Part shown: positions 1-8,171 of the stretch, one piece after another | How positions within the stretch are numbered: the stretch's first letter is position 1 | Layout: each line of letters opens with the position of its first letter | Origin: Acidobacteriota bacterium | GTDB lineage: Bacteria; Acidobacteriota; Vicinamibacteria; Marinacidobacterales; Marinacidobacteraceae | NCBI GenBank assembly: GCA_009840635.1 | Contig: VXNL01000082.1 | Location: 1 to 64,000, forward strand | Direction: 5' to 3' | DNA: 64,000 bases | Position numbers and translations under genes: made by a program | Notes under the pieces: generated by a model | What the model was told of the DNA's origin: nothing | Seen by the model: the letters and a program-made list of their open reading frames with translations, nothing else | The model's database searches: none

Positions 1-39
1 CGCCGGAGAGCCCACAAAAAAGACTCCCCGAACGGTATA

Positions 40-187
40 GACCTCCGGTCGGCACGCGCGGCGCCGAGCCGCCGGATGGCTCTCGCTGTGCAGATCAGCA
101 GACGGGACGATCCCGGGCCTGCGTCGCCCTGAGCGGATAGCGGCACGTCGTCCGCGGGCCTTCGGCCCGCTGTGCCGACCGGAGGTC
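40..187. repeat. REP-like palindrome pair at the left end of the window
   Basis: A perfect 16-nt inverted repeat lies at 40-55 and 172-187 (gacctccggtcggcac and its complement). Just inside the right arm, 154-170 forms a hairpin with a 7-bp GCGGGCC/GGCCCGC stem. The order hairpin, then TGTGCCG, then an inner palindrome matches the copies near 11.3, 21.1 and 27.6 kb, so this is a divergent member of the same dispersed family. The rest of 1-383 has no convincing gene. A second small palindrome, CTGTAA/TTACAG, sits at 201-206 and 216-221. It could be an operator for the following gene, but nothing further supports that. Confidence 0.6.
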
Positions 188-383
188 CGTTGCCAAATCT
201 CTGTAACCTCATGATTTACAGTGCCTTAAGGAGCCATCGGGAAAGTCCGGTACCACATTCTCTATCAGAGTTGTTGCGGACGGTCGTCGCCGTGGCGCCG
301 CGGACAGCCCAGGGGCCTGTCGGCCTGTCGGAAGCGCTCGATCTTGGGGGTATGGAGCCCGCCGCCTGCCCTAGACTCTTCGA

Positions 384-956
384 ATGACCGAAAGAAAATG
401 GGTGAAGGACGTTCTCACGAAGCGACTAGAGGATGCGCAGCGAGAGGGTGCGCTGCCCAATGGCCTTACTCTCCAACCCGAACAGCGGCTTCCCTACGCA
501 TTCGAGATCCCGAGCTATTCGGGAGATGGACAAAAGGGGGGCGTGCTGTCACCGAGGACGGACACCAAGTCTTATGCCATCGACCTGCTGATCGGTGAGT
601 GGACCGGAGCCAAGTCCTGGAATCCTCGTGTGGCTGTTGAAGTCAAGCTCCAGATCAACACGCATTCCGTCATCACTTACAGCCAGAAGGCAGCAGACCA
701 CCGGGCCGTATCGCCGTACCTCCGTTACGGCATGCTTGCGGTCGGCTTTGCGACACTTCCATGGAGGCTTCTCCGGCACGGTAGCCACTTTGACTTCATG
801 ATTCGCTGTGGGACAGGGCTCCCCGATTCCGAACTGCGAGACTTGGCCGATTTGGTCTACCAAGAGGTTGAAGCCTCCCGACGACTGGAGGCTGTCCTCT
901 ACAAGTCTCCGAAGCAAAAGACGACGCTTCTGCATCGGTCACTGACGCTCGATTAA
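384..956 (+). CDS. PD-(D/E)XK nuclease-like protein
   Basis: A 190-residue cytoplasmic protein with no signal peptide or membrane segment. It contains the layout of a PD-(D/E)XK nuclease core: Asp67 in AIDLLIGEW, then Glu86 and Lys88 in VAVEVKLQ. This is the usual D-X(10-30)-E-X-K metal-binding triad. The following helix (YSQKAADHRAVSPY) and the strand LRYGMLAVGFA fit the rest of the fold. Such proteins include restriction endonucleases and repair nucleases; no partner methyltransferase or helicase is next to it, so the role is open. It stands alone between REP-like DNA and an unexplained 0.87-kb stretch, which suggests accessory, possibly acquired DNA. The start was chosen as the first ATG giving full coverage of the domain. 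The fold call is inferred from the motif. Confidence 0.75.
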   Translation: MTERKWVKDVLTKRLEDAQREGALPNGLTLQPEQRLPYAFEIPSYSGDGQKGGVLSPRTDTKSYAIDLLIGEWTGAKSWNPRVAVEVKLQINTHSVITYSQKAADHRAVSPYLRYGMLAVGFATLPWRLLRHGSHFDFMIRCGTGLPDSELRDLADLVYQEVEASRRLEAVLYKSPKQKTTLLHRSLTLD

Positions 957-1824
957 CAAGCGTAAGTGCCAGCCGGCTTCGGGGGCCTCGGCGGGATCGC
1001 TCTCGGGGCTGCGTTCGGGATGAGCGGAAGTCAGTACCCCCTTCTGCTCATACTTCCGCTCACCCGCTCCGCCAACCTGCGTCTCGAAACACGTTGGCTC
1101 CGTTGCGTTTTGCGCGGATGCCTCCGAATCCACTCCCGCCTTTGGGCGGAGAGTGGGGCTGCGAGCGACCCCCCCTCCGATCCACGGATCTACAGCCCCG
1201 GAGTCCGGGACTTATGCCCAGGACCTGGTTCCGAGGTTCGGGGTCGCTCGCAGCCTGCGCCTGCGGCGCGAGGTATCCCTGCGGGAAGGCCACGAAGCCG
1301 GCTAGGAGCGGCTGGAGGCGGCGGCCGGCCGGATCTCCGGCCACCGGGTGGTCCTCGATGCGGACCAGGACGGCGATCTGGGGCTCCTCGAGGCCGCTGA
1401 CGGCGTTTTGGGCCAGCTCCCGGAGGTCCGGGCCGCCGGAGGGCCTCCGCCGCGCCGTAGGCGGCGTGGTTCGCCAGCGTGAGGTGGCTAGCGACCACAG
1501 CGGTGCGCCGCTGCACGCGGCGTGCGCGGGTGCGGGGGTTCGGGGGCTGGCGCCCCCGTTCGCGAGGTGCTCCAGCAGCGGCGCGAGAGGGAGGGGTTCG
1601 AAGGGGAGCGCAGCTCCCCTCGCAAGAGCCCGGTGTGTACACACTGGGTAGGCTTGCCTAGAACCAAGTTGGCTAGCCGGGCTCTGGCGATTCTCCCGGC
1701 CGGAGTGGCCTTGGTGACGACCGTCACCGGGGCACACGGAGGTGCCGCTGTGGTCGGTTCTCCTCTGGTGCCGAATCAAGTTGGGCACCCTGCGCCGAAA
1801 CGGCGCATACTGTTTCGGCCAAAC
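957..1824. other. 868-bp stretch without a recognised gene
   Basis: Long open frames exist on both strands because stop codons are rare at this GC content, but none shows a recognisable domain. A perfect 15-bp inverted repeat (GCTGCGAGCGACCCC at 1158-1172, complement at 1240-1254) encloses 67 bp. Minus-strand frames between about 1300 and 1470 read like ordinary protein, so a decayed gene is possible. I cannot name it. Confidence 0.4.
1021..1062. terminator. hairpin downstream of the nuclease-like gene
   Basis: An 11-bp perfect inverted repeat (TGAGCGGAAGT at 1021-1031, ACTTCCGCTCA at 1052-1062) with a 20-nt loop lies 65 bp after the stop of the preceding gene. There is no T-run after it, so termination is only one possibility. 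A recombination or protein-binding palindrome is equally plausible. Confidence 0.3.
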
Positions 1825-2157
1825 GTGGAGAAGCCTCTGTTCGGGTACGTCGTACCGCTCGCGATCCTGGCGGTCTCCACGCTGTTCATCCAAGGCAGGA
1901 TTCCCCCCAACCGCATCCTCGGCTTCCGGACGGGAGACACCCTCTCCGATCCGGAGGACTGGTACCGGTTCAATCGAGCCATGGGTTGGTACCACGCGCC
2001 CGCCGCCGCCCTGTCCCTCGCTTTCAATCTGACGCTCTGGTGGGCATTCCCGGAATGGCCGCTGGAGAGGACGCTGTCCTGGACGAAGGCCGGAACCGTG
2101 ATTCCGCTGCTGATCGCGATGCTGTTGTCGGTGCGGTACTACCTCCGACCTCCGTAA
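1825..2157 (+). CDS. SdpI-like small membrane protein
   Basis: About 110 residues from the GTG used here. The frame stays open upstream to 1522, but that part looks unlike protein and no good ribosome-binding site was seen, so the start is uncertain. The diagnostic part is the SdpI-type signature: NRILGFRTGDTLSDPEDW followed by FNRAMGW. In SdpI immunity proteins the same block reads N-x-x-x-G-x-R-T, then T, then W. It is preceded by one hydrophobic segment (YVVPLAILAVSTLFI) and followed by two more (residues about 60-75 and 90-105). SdpI of Bacillus protects against the SdpC toxin, but short SdpI-domain proteins in other phyla have no established role. No toxin gene was seen nearby. Confidence 0.65.
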   Translation: MEKPLFGYVVPLAILAVSTLFIQGRIPPNRILGFRTGDTLSDPEDWYRFNRAMGWYHAPAAALSLAFNLTLWWAFPEWPLERTLSWTKAGTVIPLLIAMLLSVRYYLRPP

Positions 2158-2292
2158 CCCTGTGGTGCAACTCCGGCGGCGTCTTCGACCCCGGACAGGA
2201 TCGGGCTCCAGGACATCGACGAGCGGGCGCGGCCGCTCGAACGGGTCCATCCGCCGCTGGGCGGCCCCGGTTTTGGTTCCTGGGGAGGGCTC

Positions 2293-2344
2293 TTGGTTCC
2301 CGTGGGTACCAAGGGGAGGGTTTTTTGGTTCCCGTGGATACCAA
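2293..2344. repeat. two imperfect palindromes spaced 32 bp
   Basis: TTGGTTCCCGTGGGTACCAA at 2293-2312 recurs at 2325-2344 with one change (A for G). Each copy is itself nearly palindromic (TTGGT-CCC / GGG-ACCAA). A third partial copy, TTGGTTCC, starts at 2273. The 32-bp centre-to-centre spacing puts both on the same face of the helix. They lie about 300 bp upstream of the metal-efflux operon and after the SdpI-like gene. They could be operator sites or hairpins; the sequence does not decide. Confidence 0.5.
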
Positions 2345-2494
2345 ATGGATATCAGATAATGAGCGGGAACAAGCGGACTGCGGCGGAGTTCTACGGGACG
2401 GTACGGCACGACTAATTCGTTGTAATCATTAGCCTTATGAGAACACCGTGGCGTCTACTGGCATTGCATGGAAACCAATGCATGCGGACCGGAG

Positions 2495-2564
2495 GTCGGC
2501 GTTCCAAGCCGTACGCGTCACCTCCGGAGGTGGGTGTCCAAGCCGTACGCCTCACCTCCGCAGG
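2495..2564. repeat. partial REP element and a 28-bp direct repeat
   Basis: GTCGGCGTTCCAAGCCG near 2495-2511 matches the outer end of the REP-like family. The following sequence starting TCCAAGCCGTACGC is present twice, at 2503-2530 and 2537-2564, with two mismatches. The remaining DNA of 2158-2648 shows nothing I recognise apart from the palindromes at 2293-2344 and a GCATTG/CAATGC inverted repeat at 2461-2481. Confidence 0.5.
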
Positions 2565-2648
2565 AGGGCGCCCCGCGTGCGGTCTGAAGAGCGGCGGTGC
2601 CTTGCGCCCGGATGCCGGTAGGCTCCCGTTCCGTATAAGGAGGCCGAC

Positions 2649-3890
2649 ATGCGCAGCACCGTTCTCCTGGCCGTCTGGCTCCTGATCGCGGCTCCGATCG
2701 CCGCCCAGGACGCCCCGGCGCCGGAGCCCATCACGCTCGCCGAGGTGCTGGCGGCCGGCCGGGCCGAGTCGCCGGCGATCGCGGCGGCGCGTTCCCGCGA
2801 GCGGGCGGCCGCCGCCGCCGCGGCGGTCGCCGGGCGCTGGACCAACCCCGCCATCGAGTTTCGGAGTGAGAACTTCGGAGCGGACGTCCCGGGCGGCCTT
2901 CCCGTGGACAGCTTCGCCACCGTCACCCAGCGGCTTGAACTCGGTGGCAAGCGCGGCGCCCGGCGCGGCGCGGCGCTGGCCGGCGCGGAGACGGCCCGGG
3001 TGGACGCGTTCGCCACCACGCGGGGAATCGAAGGTGAGCTGGCCGCGCGCTTCCTGGAAACCGTCCGCCTCCGCGACCGGGCGGCGATCCTCGCCATGCA
3101 GCGCGACGCGCTCGCCGAACTCGTCCGCGTCCTCGAGCGCCGGGTGGCCGAGGGTTTCGCGCCGGACGCCCAACGCGCCCGCCTCGCCGCGGAGTCGGCC
3201 GCTGTCTCCATCGCGGCCACCCGCGCCGGAGCGGCTGCCGAACGCGCCTTCCTGGAACTCCGCGCAATCGCCGCTCTTCCGGATGGAGCGGCCGCGGCGG
3301 CCCTCGTCCGGCCCGACCCGCTTCCGCCACCCACGGGAGATCCGGCGCAGCTCGCGGCTGGCGCCGCGGCGGAGCGTCCGGATGTCCGCGCCGCCGCCGC
3401 GCGGGTCGAGACCGCGTTGCGTGCGCTGCGCCTCCAGAACTCGCTCCGGGTCCCCGACCTGACGGTGAACACGGGCCTGAAGCGCACGCTCGATACGAAC
3501 ACGGGCGTCTTCGCCCTGGGAGTGGGTCTGCCGGTCTTCGACCGCAACCAGGTAGCGGCGACGCTCGCCCGCGGTGAGGTCCGCGCCGCGGAGCTCGAAC
3601 GCGACCTCGTGACCCGGCGCGCCGAGGCGGATGCCACCGCCGCACTCCTGAATGCCCGGCGGCTGGCCGAGGCAGCCGCGGGTTCCGAAGCGCAACTGGT
3701 CGAGCCGGCGACCGTCGCGCGCACCGCGATGCGGTCGGCCTTCGACCTCGGCGCGGCGGACATCCTGCTGGTCGTGGACGCGGAACGCGCCTTCGCCGAC
3801 GCCCGCCTGCTCGCGAACGACATCCGGATCGAAGCTGTTGCCGCCGCCATCGCGGCCCGCCTGGCGCTTGGGGAGGCGCCCCTGCCATGA
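2649..3890 (+). CDS. TolC-family outer-membrane efflux protein, CzcC/CusC-like
   Basis: A 413-residue outer-membrane channel component of a heavy-metal tripartite pump. Residues 1-20 are a signal peptide ending near PIAAQD. The two-fold repeated, Ala-rich helical architecture of the OEP domain follows: a first repeat from ITLAEVLAAGRAESPAI with a strand TNPAIEFRSENFG and the segment VTQRLELGGKRGARR; a second from about residue 230 with VPDLTVNTGLKR and GVGLPVFDRNQ. The QxLELGGKR element is typical of the CzcC branch. A strong ribosome-binding site, AAGGAGG at 2637-2643, sits 5 nt before the ATG. Its stop overlaps the next start (ATGA), so it is translationally coupled to the adaptor gene. It is the first gene of the czcCBA-type operon. 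Confidence 0.92.
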   Translation: MRSTVLLAVWLLIAAPIAAQDAPAPEPITLAEVLAAGRAESPAIAAARSRERAAAAAAAVAGRWTNPAIEFRSENFGADVPGGLPVDSFATVTQRLELGGKRGARRGAALAGAETARVDAFATTRGIEGELAARFLETVRLRDRAAILAMQRDALAELVRVLERRVAEGFAPDAQRARLAAESAAVSIAATRAGAAAERAFLELRAIAALPDGAAAAALVRPDPLPPPTGDPAQLAAGAAAERPDVRAAAARVETALRALRLQNSLRVPDLTVNTGLKRTLDTNTGVFALGVGLPVFDRNQVAATLARGEVRAAELERDLVTRRAEADATAALLNARRLAEAAAGSEAQLVEPATVARTAMRSAFDLGAADILLVVDAERAFADARLLANDIRIEAVAAAIAARLALGEAPLP

Positions 3891-5072
3891 CCCGGGCCAC
3901 CCTGTTCCCGGTTCTCGTACTCGGGCTCGCCTGCGGCGGCGTCCCCGAAGATCCGTCTTCCTCGGCCGCCGCCACCGCCGATCCCGCCACCGGCATCGTC
4001 ACCATGACCGAAGCGGGCCGCGAAGCCGCCGGCATCGCGACCGCTCGCGTGCGCGAAACGGTCCACACCGACGCGCTGGAAGCCCTCGGGGTGGTGAGCC
4101 TCGACGAGCGGCGCACCGCCCGGCTGGGCGCCATCGTGGACGGCGTCGTCGCGGAGGTGCTGGTGCAGCCCGGGGACCGGGTCGAGGCGGGTGCGGTGCT
4201 GGCGCTCATCCTCAGCCACCACATCCACGATGTGTGGGCCGAGTACTTCTCGGCGATCGCGGCACCGGCAGGAGGCCGAGGCCGAGTTCGACTACGCGCG
4301 GACCGCGGAGTCCCGCGCCGAGCGCCTTCTGAACGACAGGGCGCTCGCGGAACAGGAGTTCCAGCGGGCCCGCGCCGACCGGGTCGCCGCCGAGGAGGCA
4401 CTCGCGGCAGCCCGTGCCGAAGTCCGGCGGACCGAGCAGGATCTCCAGCACTACGGCCTCACTCCCGGCCCGGACGCCGATCCGCGCGAGAACGAGCACG
4501 TGCCGGTGCGCGCGCCGTTCGCCGGCGCCGTCATCGAGCGGCTCGTCTCACCGGGGGAGGCCGTGACCCTGGGCGCCCCGCTCCTGGTGGTCTCGGACCT
4601 GTCGCGGGTGTGGATCACCGCCGAGGTCCCGGAGGCAGACCTCCACCGCCTGTCCGCTCCCGAGCCCGTGGAGTTCTCGGTAACCGCCTGGCCGGACGAG
4701 GTCTTCGCCGCCACCCTCACGGCCATCGGTGACGTGATCAATCCGGCCACCCGCCGGGTCACCATCCGCGCCGAAGCCGACAACGCCGACGGCCGTCTCA
4801 AGCCCGAGATGTTCGCGAACCTCACCGTCGCTTCCGGAACCCCGCGCGACCTGCTGCTGGTTCCCGCGGCGGCGGTGCAGGAACTGGCCGGCGAGTCCGT
4901 GGTGTTCGTCGAGACCGGCCCCGGGGAATTCCGCCGCCGCCGGGTGGTCACCGGCGCCACCTTCGACGCTGACATCGAGATCCGCGAGGGCCTGGCGGCG
5001 GGAGAGCTGGTCGCGGTCGAAGGCGCCTTCCTGCTCAAGTCGGCCCTGATCGGCCTCCCCGAAGAGGAATAG
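3887..5072 (+). pseudogene. RND periplasmic adaptor (CzcB/CusB type), interrupted by a frameshift
   Basis: The membrane-fusion subunit linking inner-membrane pump and TolC channel. The first part begins MTRATLFPVLVLGLACGG, a lipoprotein signal with Cys16, and continues to WAEYFSAIA with the biotinyl-lipoyl-like piece VAEVLVQPGDRVEAG. The homologous sequence then continues in the next frame as HRQEAEAEFDYARTAE, through the coiled coil, the second lipoyl half (VPVRAPFAGAVIERLVSPGE), the beta-barrel and the membrane-proximal domain, ending LLKSALIGLPEEE. Removing one G of the pair at 4261-4262 restores one frame of about 394 residues. The flanking parts are well conserved, so this is either a recent mutation or a sequencing/assembly error. 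If real, the pump would lack its adaptor. It sits between czcC- and czcA-like genes. Confidence 0.88.
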
Positions 5073-5075
5073 CCC

Positions 5076-8000
5076 GTGGGCCTCGTCGAACGCTTCGTCG
5101 GCGCCGCCACCGGGCAGCGCGCGCTCGTTCTGCTGTTCGTCGCCACGCTCGCGGTGGTTGGCGTCGCGGCGCTGTGGAACCTGCCGGTCGAGGCGTTCCC
5201 CGACCTGACGAACAACCAGGTCGTCGTCATCACCGAGGCCCCGAGCCTCGGCGCTCCGGAAGTCGAGCAGCAGGTCTCCTACCCGATCGAGACTGCCCTC
5301 ATGGGCGTGCCCGACGCCGAGGAGGTCCGCTCGGTCTCCAAGTTCGGGCTCTCCCTCGTCACCGTGGTGTTCGACGATGCGGTGCCGATGTACCTCGCCC
5401 GGCAGCTCGTGACCGAGCGGCTGACCGAGGTCCGCGGGCAGATGCCCGCCGGGCTCGAGCCCACCCTCGGCCCTCCGGCCACCGCGTTCGGGGAGATCTA
5501 CCAGTACGTCGTCACCGGCGACGACCCGATGGCGAACAAGACGGTCCACGACTGGGAGGTGCGCACCCGGCTGCGCTCGGTGCCGGGGGTGAGCGAAGTG
5601 AACTCGTGGGGCGGGCTGACCCAGCAGTTCGAGGTGACCGTGCGGCCGGAGGCGCTCGAGGAGTACGACCTCACCCTGCGGGACGTCTTCCATGCCATCG
5701 GCGACAGCAACCGCGCCTTCAGCGGCGGGTTCATCGAGGCCCGCGACGAGCGCTTCACGGTGCGCGGGATCGGGCTCCTCACGGGTGTGGAAGACCTCGA
5801 GCGGGTGGTGGTGCGCGCCGACGACGGCGTTCCGGTGCTCCTCGCCGACATCGCCGAGGTCGGACTGGGGGCGATGCAGCGGAGCGGCGCCGTCACCGCG
5901 GGCGGCCGGGGGGAGGTCGCGAGCGGCATGGTGGTCATGCTGAAGGGCGAGAACGCGCTCGAGGTCTCCGACCTGGTCAAGGAGCGGATGTCCGAGATCC
6001 TGCCCGGCCTCCCGCCGGACATGGACATCGAGCCGTTCTACGACCAGAGCGAGGTCATCGACCGCACCTCGGCGACCGTGCGCCGCAACCTCATCGAGGG
6101 CTGCCTGCTGGTCATCCTGGTGCTCTTCATCTTCCTGCGCGACGTCCGGGCGGCGCTCATCGTCGCCGCGGTCATTCCGCTCTCGATGCTGGTGGGGTTC
6201 ACCGGCATGCGCGCCTTCGGCATCTCGGCCAACCTGATGTCGCTCGGCGCCATCGATTTCGGGCTCATCGTGGACGGCGCGGTGGTGATGATGGAGAGCT
6301 TCGTCCGCCGCCGGGCCGCCTCCGGGGAAGGCGGCGGGCGCGTCGCGCAGATCCGCGGCGCGGCGATGGAGGTGGCGCGCCCGGTGCTCTTCGGCGTGCT
6401 GATCATCATCGCCGTCTATCTGCCGATCCTGACCCTCGAAGGCCTCGAGGGGAAGATGTTCCGGCCGATGGCCATCACGGTCTGCTCGGCGCTCTTCGGG
6501 TCGCTCCTCCTCTCCCTCACCGGCGTCCCGGTGGTCTCGTCCTTCCTGCTCAAGTTCGGCGGGGTCCACCGGGAGGCGCGCTGGTTCGAGCGGCTCCGGG
6601 AGCGGTACCTCCGGGTGCTGCGGGTCGCCATGACGCGGAAGGCGGCAACGGTCGGGATCGCGACGGTCATCGTCGTGACCGCCATCGGTTCCGTTCCCTT
6701 TCTGGGCACCGAGTTCATGCCGCGTCTCGACGAGGGCTCGATCCTGATCGAGACCCGGAAGCTGCCGTCGGTGTCGCTCGAGGAGTCGGCCGAGATCTCG
6801 ACGCGCGTCGAGCGGAAGCTGCTCGCCGAATTCGACGAGATCTCCGACATCGTCACCAAGATGGGCCGGCCGGACCTCGCGACCGAGGCGATGGGCATCT
6901 ACCAGGGCGACGTCTACGTCCTGCTTCACCCCGAGGACGACTGGGAGAGCGGACGGTCCAAGGAGGAGCTGATCGACGCGCTCGCGGCTTCGCTGGCGGA
7001 GATCCCGGGGCTGTCGGTGAACTTCACCCAACCGATGGCCATGCGCCTCGACGAGGTCGTCTCCGGGATCAAGGCGGACGTGGCGGTGAAGATCTTCGGC
7101 CCCGACGCCGCGGTCCTCGAACGCCTGGGAGCGGAGGTGCTCCGGGTCGTCGAGGCGGTCCCGGGCGCCGCCGACGCCCAGGTGGAGGTCCTCTCCGGAG
7201 CGGCGCAACTCGAAGTCCGCCTCGACCGCGACGCCCTGGCCCGCTACGGGCTCCACGTGGGGGACGTGCAGGAGTTCGTCGAGACCGCGGTCGCCGGCAG
7301 CGTCGTCACCCAGCTCATCGATGGCGCCCGCCGGTTCCCGGTGGTGGTCCGCTTCCCGCCCGAGAGCCGTGCCGATGCCGCGGCGCTGGCGTCGCTGCCG
7401 ATCGTCGCCCCCGGCGGCGAGCGGATCCCGCTGGGCCGGATCGCGGAGATCGGCGCCGCGCCCACCCCGGAGGCGATCAACCACGAGAACGGGGAGCGCC
7501 GGCTGGTGGTCCAGACGAACGTCCGGGGCCGGGACATCGGCAGCTTCGTCGCCGAGGCGGAGGACCGGATCGCGGAGGCGGTCGCGCTGCCCTCCGGCTA
7601 CTACCTGACCTGGGGCGGCCAGTTCGAGAACCAGCAGCGCGCCATGTCCCGGCTGACGCTCGTGGTGCCGCTCTCCATCGCCATCATCTTCGGCCTGCTC
7701 TACGTCACCTTCCGGCGGGTGCGCTGGGCGCTCCTGATCCTCCTGAACGTCCCGTTCGCCGCGGTGGGCGGGATCGCCGCGCTCTGGATCCGGGGCCTGA
7801 CGCTCAACCTGTCCGCCTCGGTGGGGCTGATCGCGCTCTTCGGGATCGCGACGCTGAACGGCATCGTGATGCTCGCCGCGATCCGGGCGCTCCGCGAGGA
7901 CGAGGGGCTCGGGCTTCGCGAGGCGATCGTCACCGGGACCGGCTCCCGGTTGAAGCCGGTGCTGATGACCGCCACCGTGGCGTCCATCGGCTTTCTGCCG

Positions 8001-8153
8001 ATGGCGCTCTCGCAGGGCGCCGGCGCCGAGGTGCAGCGGCCGCTGGCCACCGTCGTGATCGGGGGCATCGTCACCTCCACGCTGCTGACGCTCGTGGTGC
8101 TGCCGACGCTCTACGAGCGGATGGAGCAGTGGGTGGCGGCGCGCGCCGGGTAG
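5076..8153 (+). CDS. heavy-metal RND efflux pump, CzcA family
   Basis: A 1025-residue proton-driven inner-membrane pump, full length for HME-RND proteins. The N-terminal helix and WNLPVEAFPDLTNNQVVV, then the porter domain, lead to TM4 with the metal/proton-relay motif AIDFGLIVDGAVVMMES: Asp394, Asp400 and Glu407. This DFG-x3-D pattern matches CzcA/CnrA-type (Co, Zn, Cd, Ni) pumps rather than the Cu/Ag CusA type, so a divalent cation substrate is inferred. The second half repeats the fold, ending with LATVVIGGIVTSTLLTLVVL. It starts with GTG three bases after the adaptor stop. No metal-sensing regulator or CzcD-like gene accompanies the operon in this window. Confidence 0.95.
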   Translation: MGLVERFVGAATGQRALVLLFVATLAVVGVAALWNLPVEAFPDLTNNQVVVITEAPSLGAPEVEQQVSYPIETALMGVPDAEEVRSVSKFGLSLVTVVFDDAVPMYLARQLVTERLTEVRGQMPAGLEPTLGPPATAFGEIYQYVVTGDDPMANKTVHDWEVRTRLRSVPGVSEVNSWGGLTQQFEVTVRPEALEEYDLTLRDVFHAIGDSNRAFSGGFIEARDERFTVRGIGLLTGVEDLERVVVRADDGVPVLLADIAEVGLGAMQRSGAVTAGGRGEVASGMVVMLKGENALEVSDLVKERMSEILPGLPPDMDIEPFYDQSEVIDRTSATVRRNLIEGCLLVILVLFIFLRDVRAALIVAAVIPLSMLVGFTGMRAFGISANLMSLGAIDFGLIVDGAVVMMESFVRRRAASGEGGGRVAQIRGAAMEVARPVLFGVLIIIAVYLPILTLEGLEGKMFRPMAITVCSALFGSLLLSLTGVPVVSSFLLKFGGVHREARWFERLRERYLRVLRVAMTRKAATVGIATVIVVTAIGSVPFLGTEFMPRLDEGSILIETRKLPSVSLEESAEISTRVERKLLAEFDEISDIVTKMGRPDLATEAMGIYQGDVYVLLHPEDDWESGRSKEELIDALAASLAEIPGLSVNFTQPMAMRLDEVVSGIKADVAVKIFGPDAAVLERLGAEVLRVVEAVPGAADAQVEVLSGAAQLEVRLDRDALARYGLHVGDVQEFVETAVAGSVVTQLIDGARRFPVVVRFPPESRADAAALASLPIVAPGGERIPLGRIAEIGAAPTPEAINHENGERRLVVQTNVRGRDIGSFVAEAEDRIAEAVALPSGYYLTWGGQFENQQRAMSRLTLVVPLSIAIIFGLLYVTFRRVRWALLILLNVPFAAVGGIAALWIRGLTLNLSASVGLIALFGIATLNGIVMLAAIRALREDEGLGLREAIVTGTGSRLKPVLMTATVASIGFLPMALSQGAGAEVQRPLATVVIGGIVTSTLLTLVVLPTLYERMEQWVAARAG

Positions 8154-8171
8154 CGGCTGGCGCCCCCGGGC

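Noticed and set aside
1060-2409. Long minus-strand reading frame of about 449 codons
   Set aside because: It runs antisense through the SdpI-like gene, has no domain and shows low-complexity Arg/Pro-rich sequence typical of GC-rich shadows.
5076-8153. Cu/Ag pump CusA
   Set aside because: The DFG-x3-D-x6-E pattern at 394-407 is of the CzcA/CnrA divalent-metal type.
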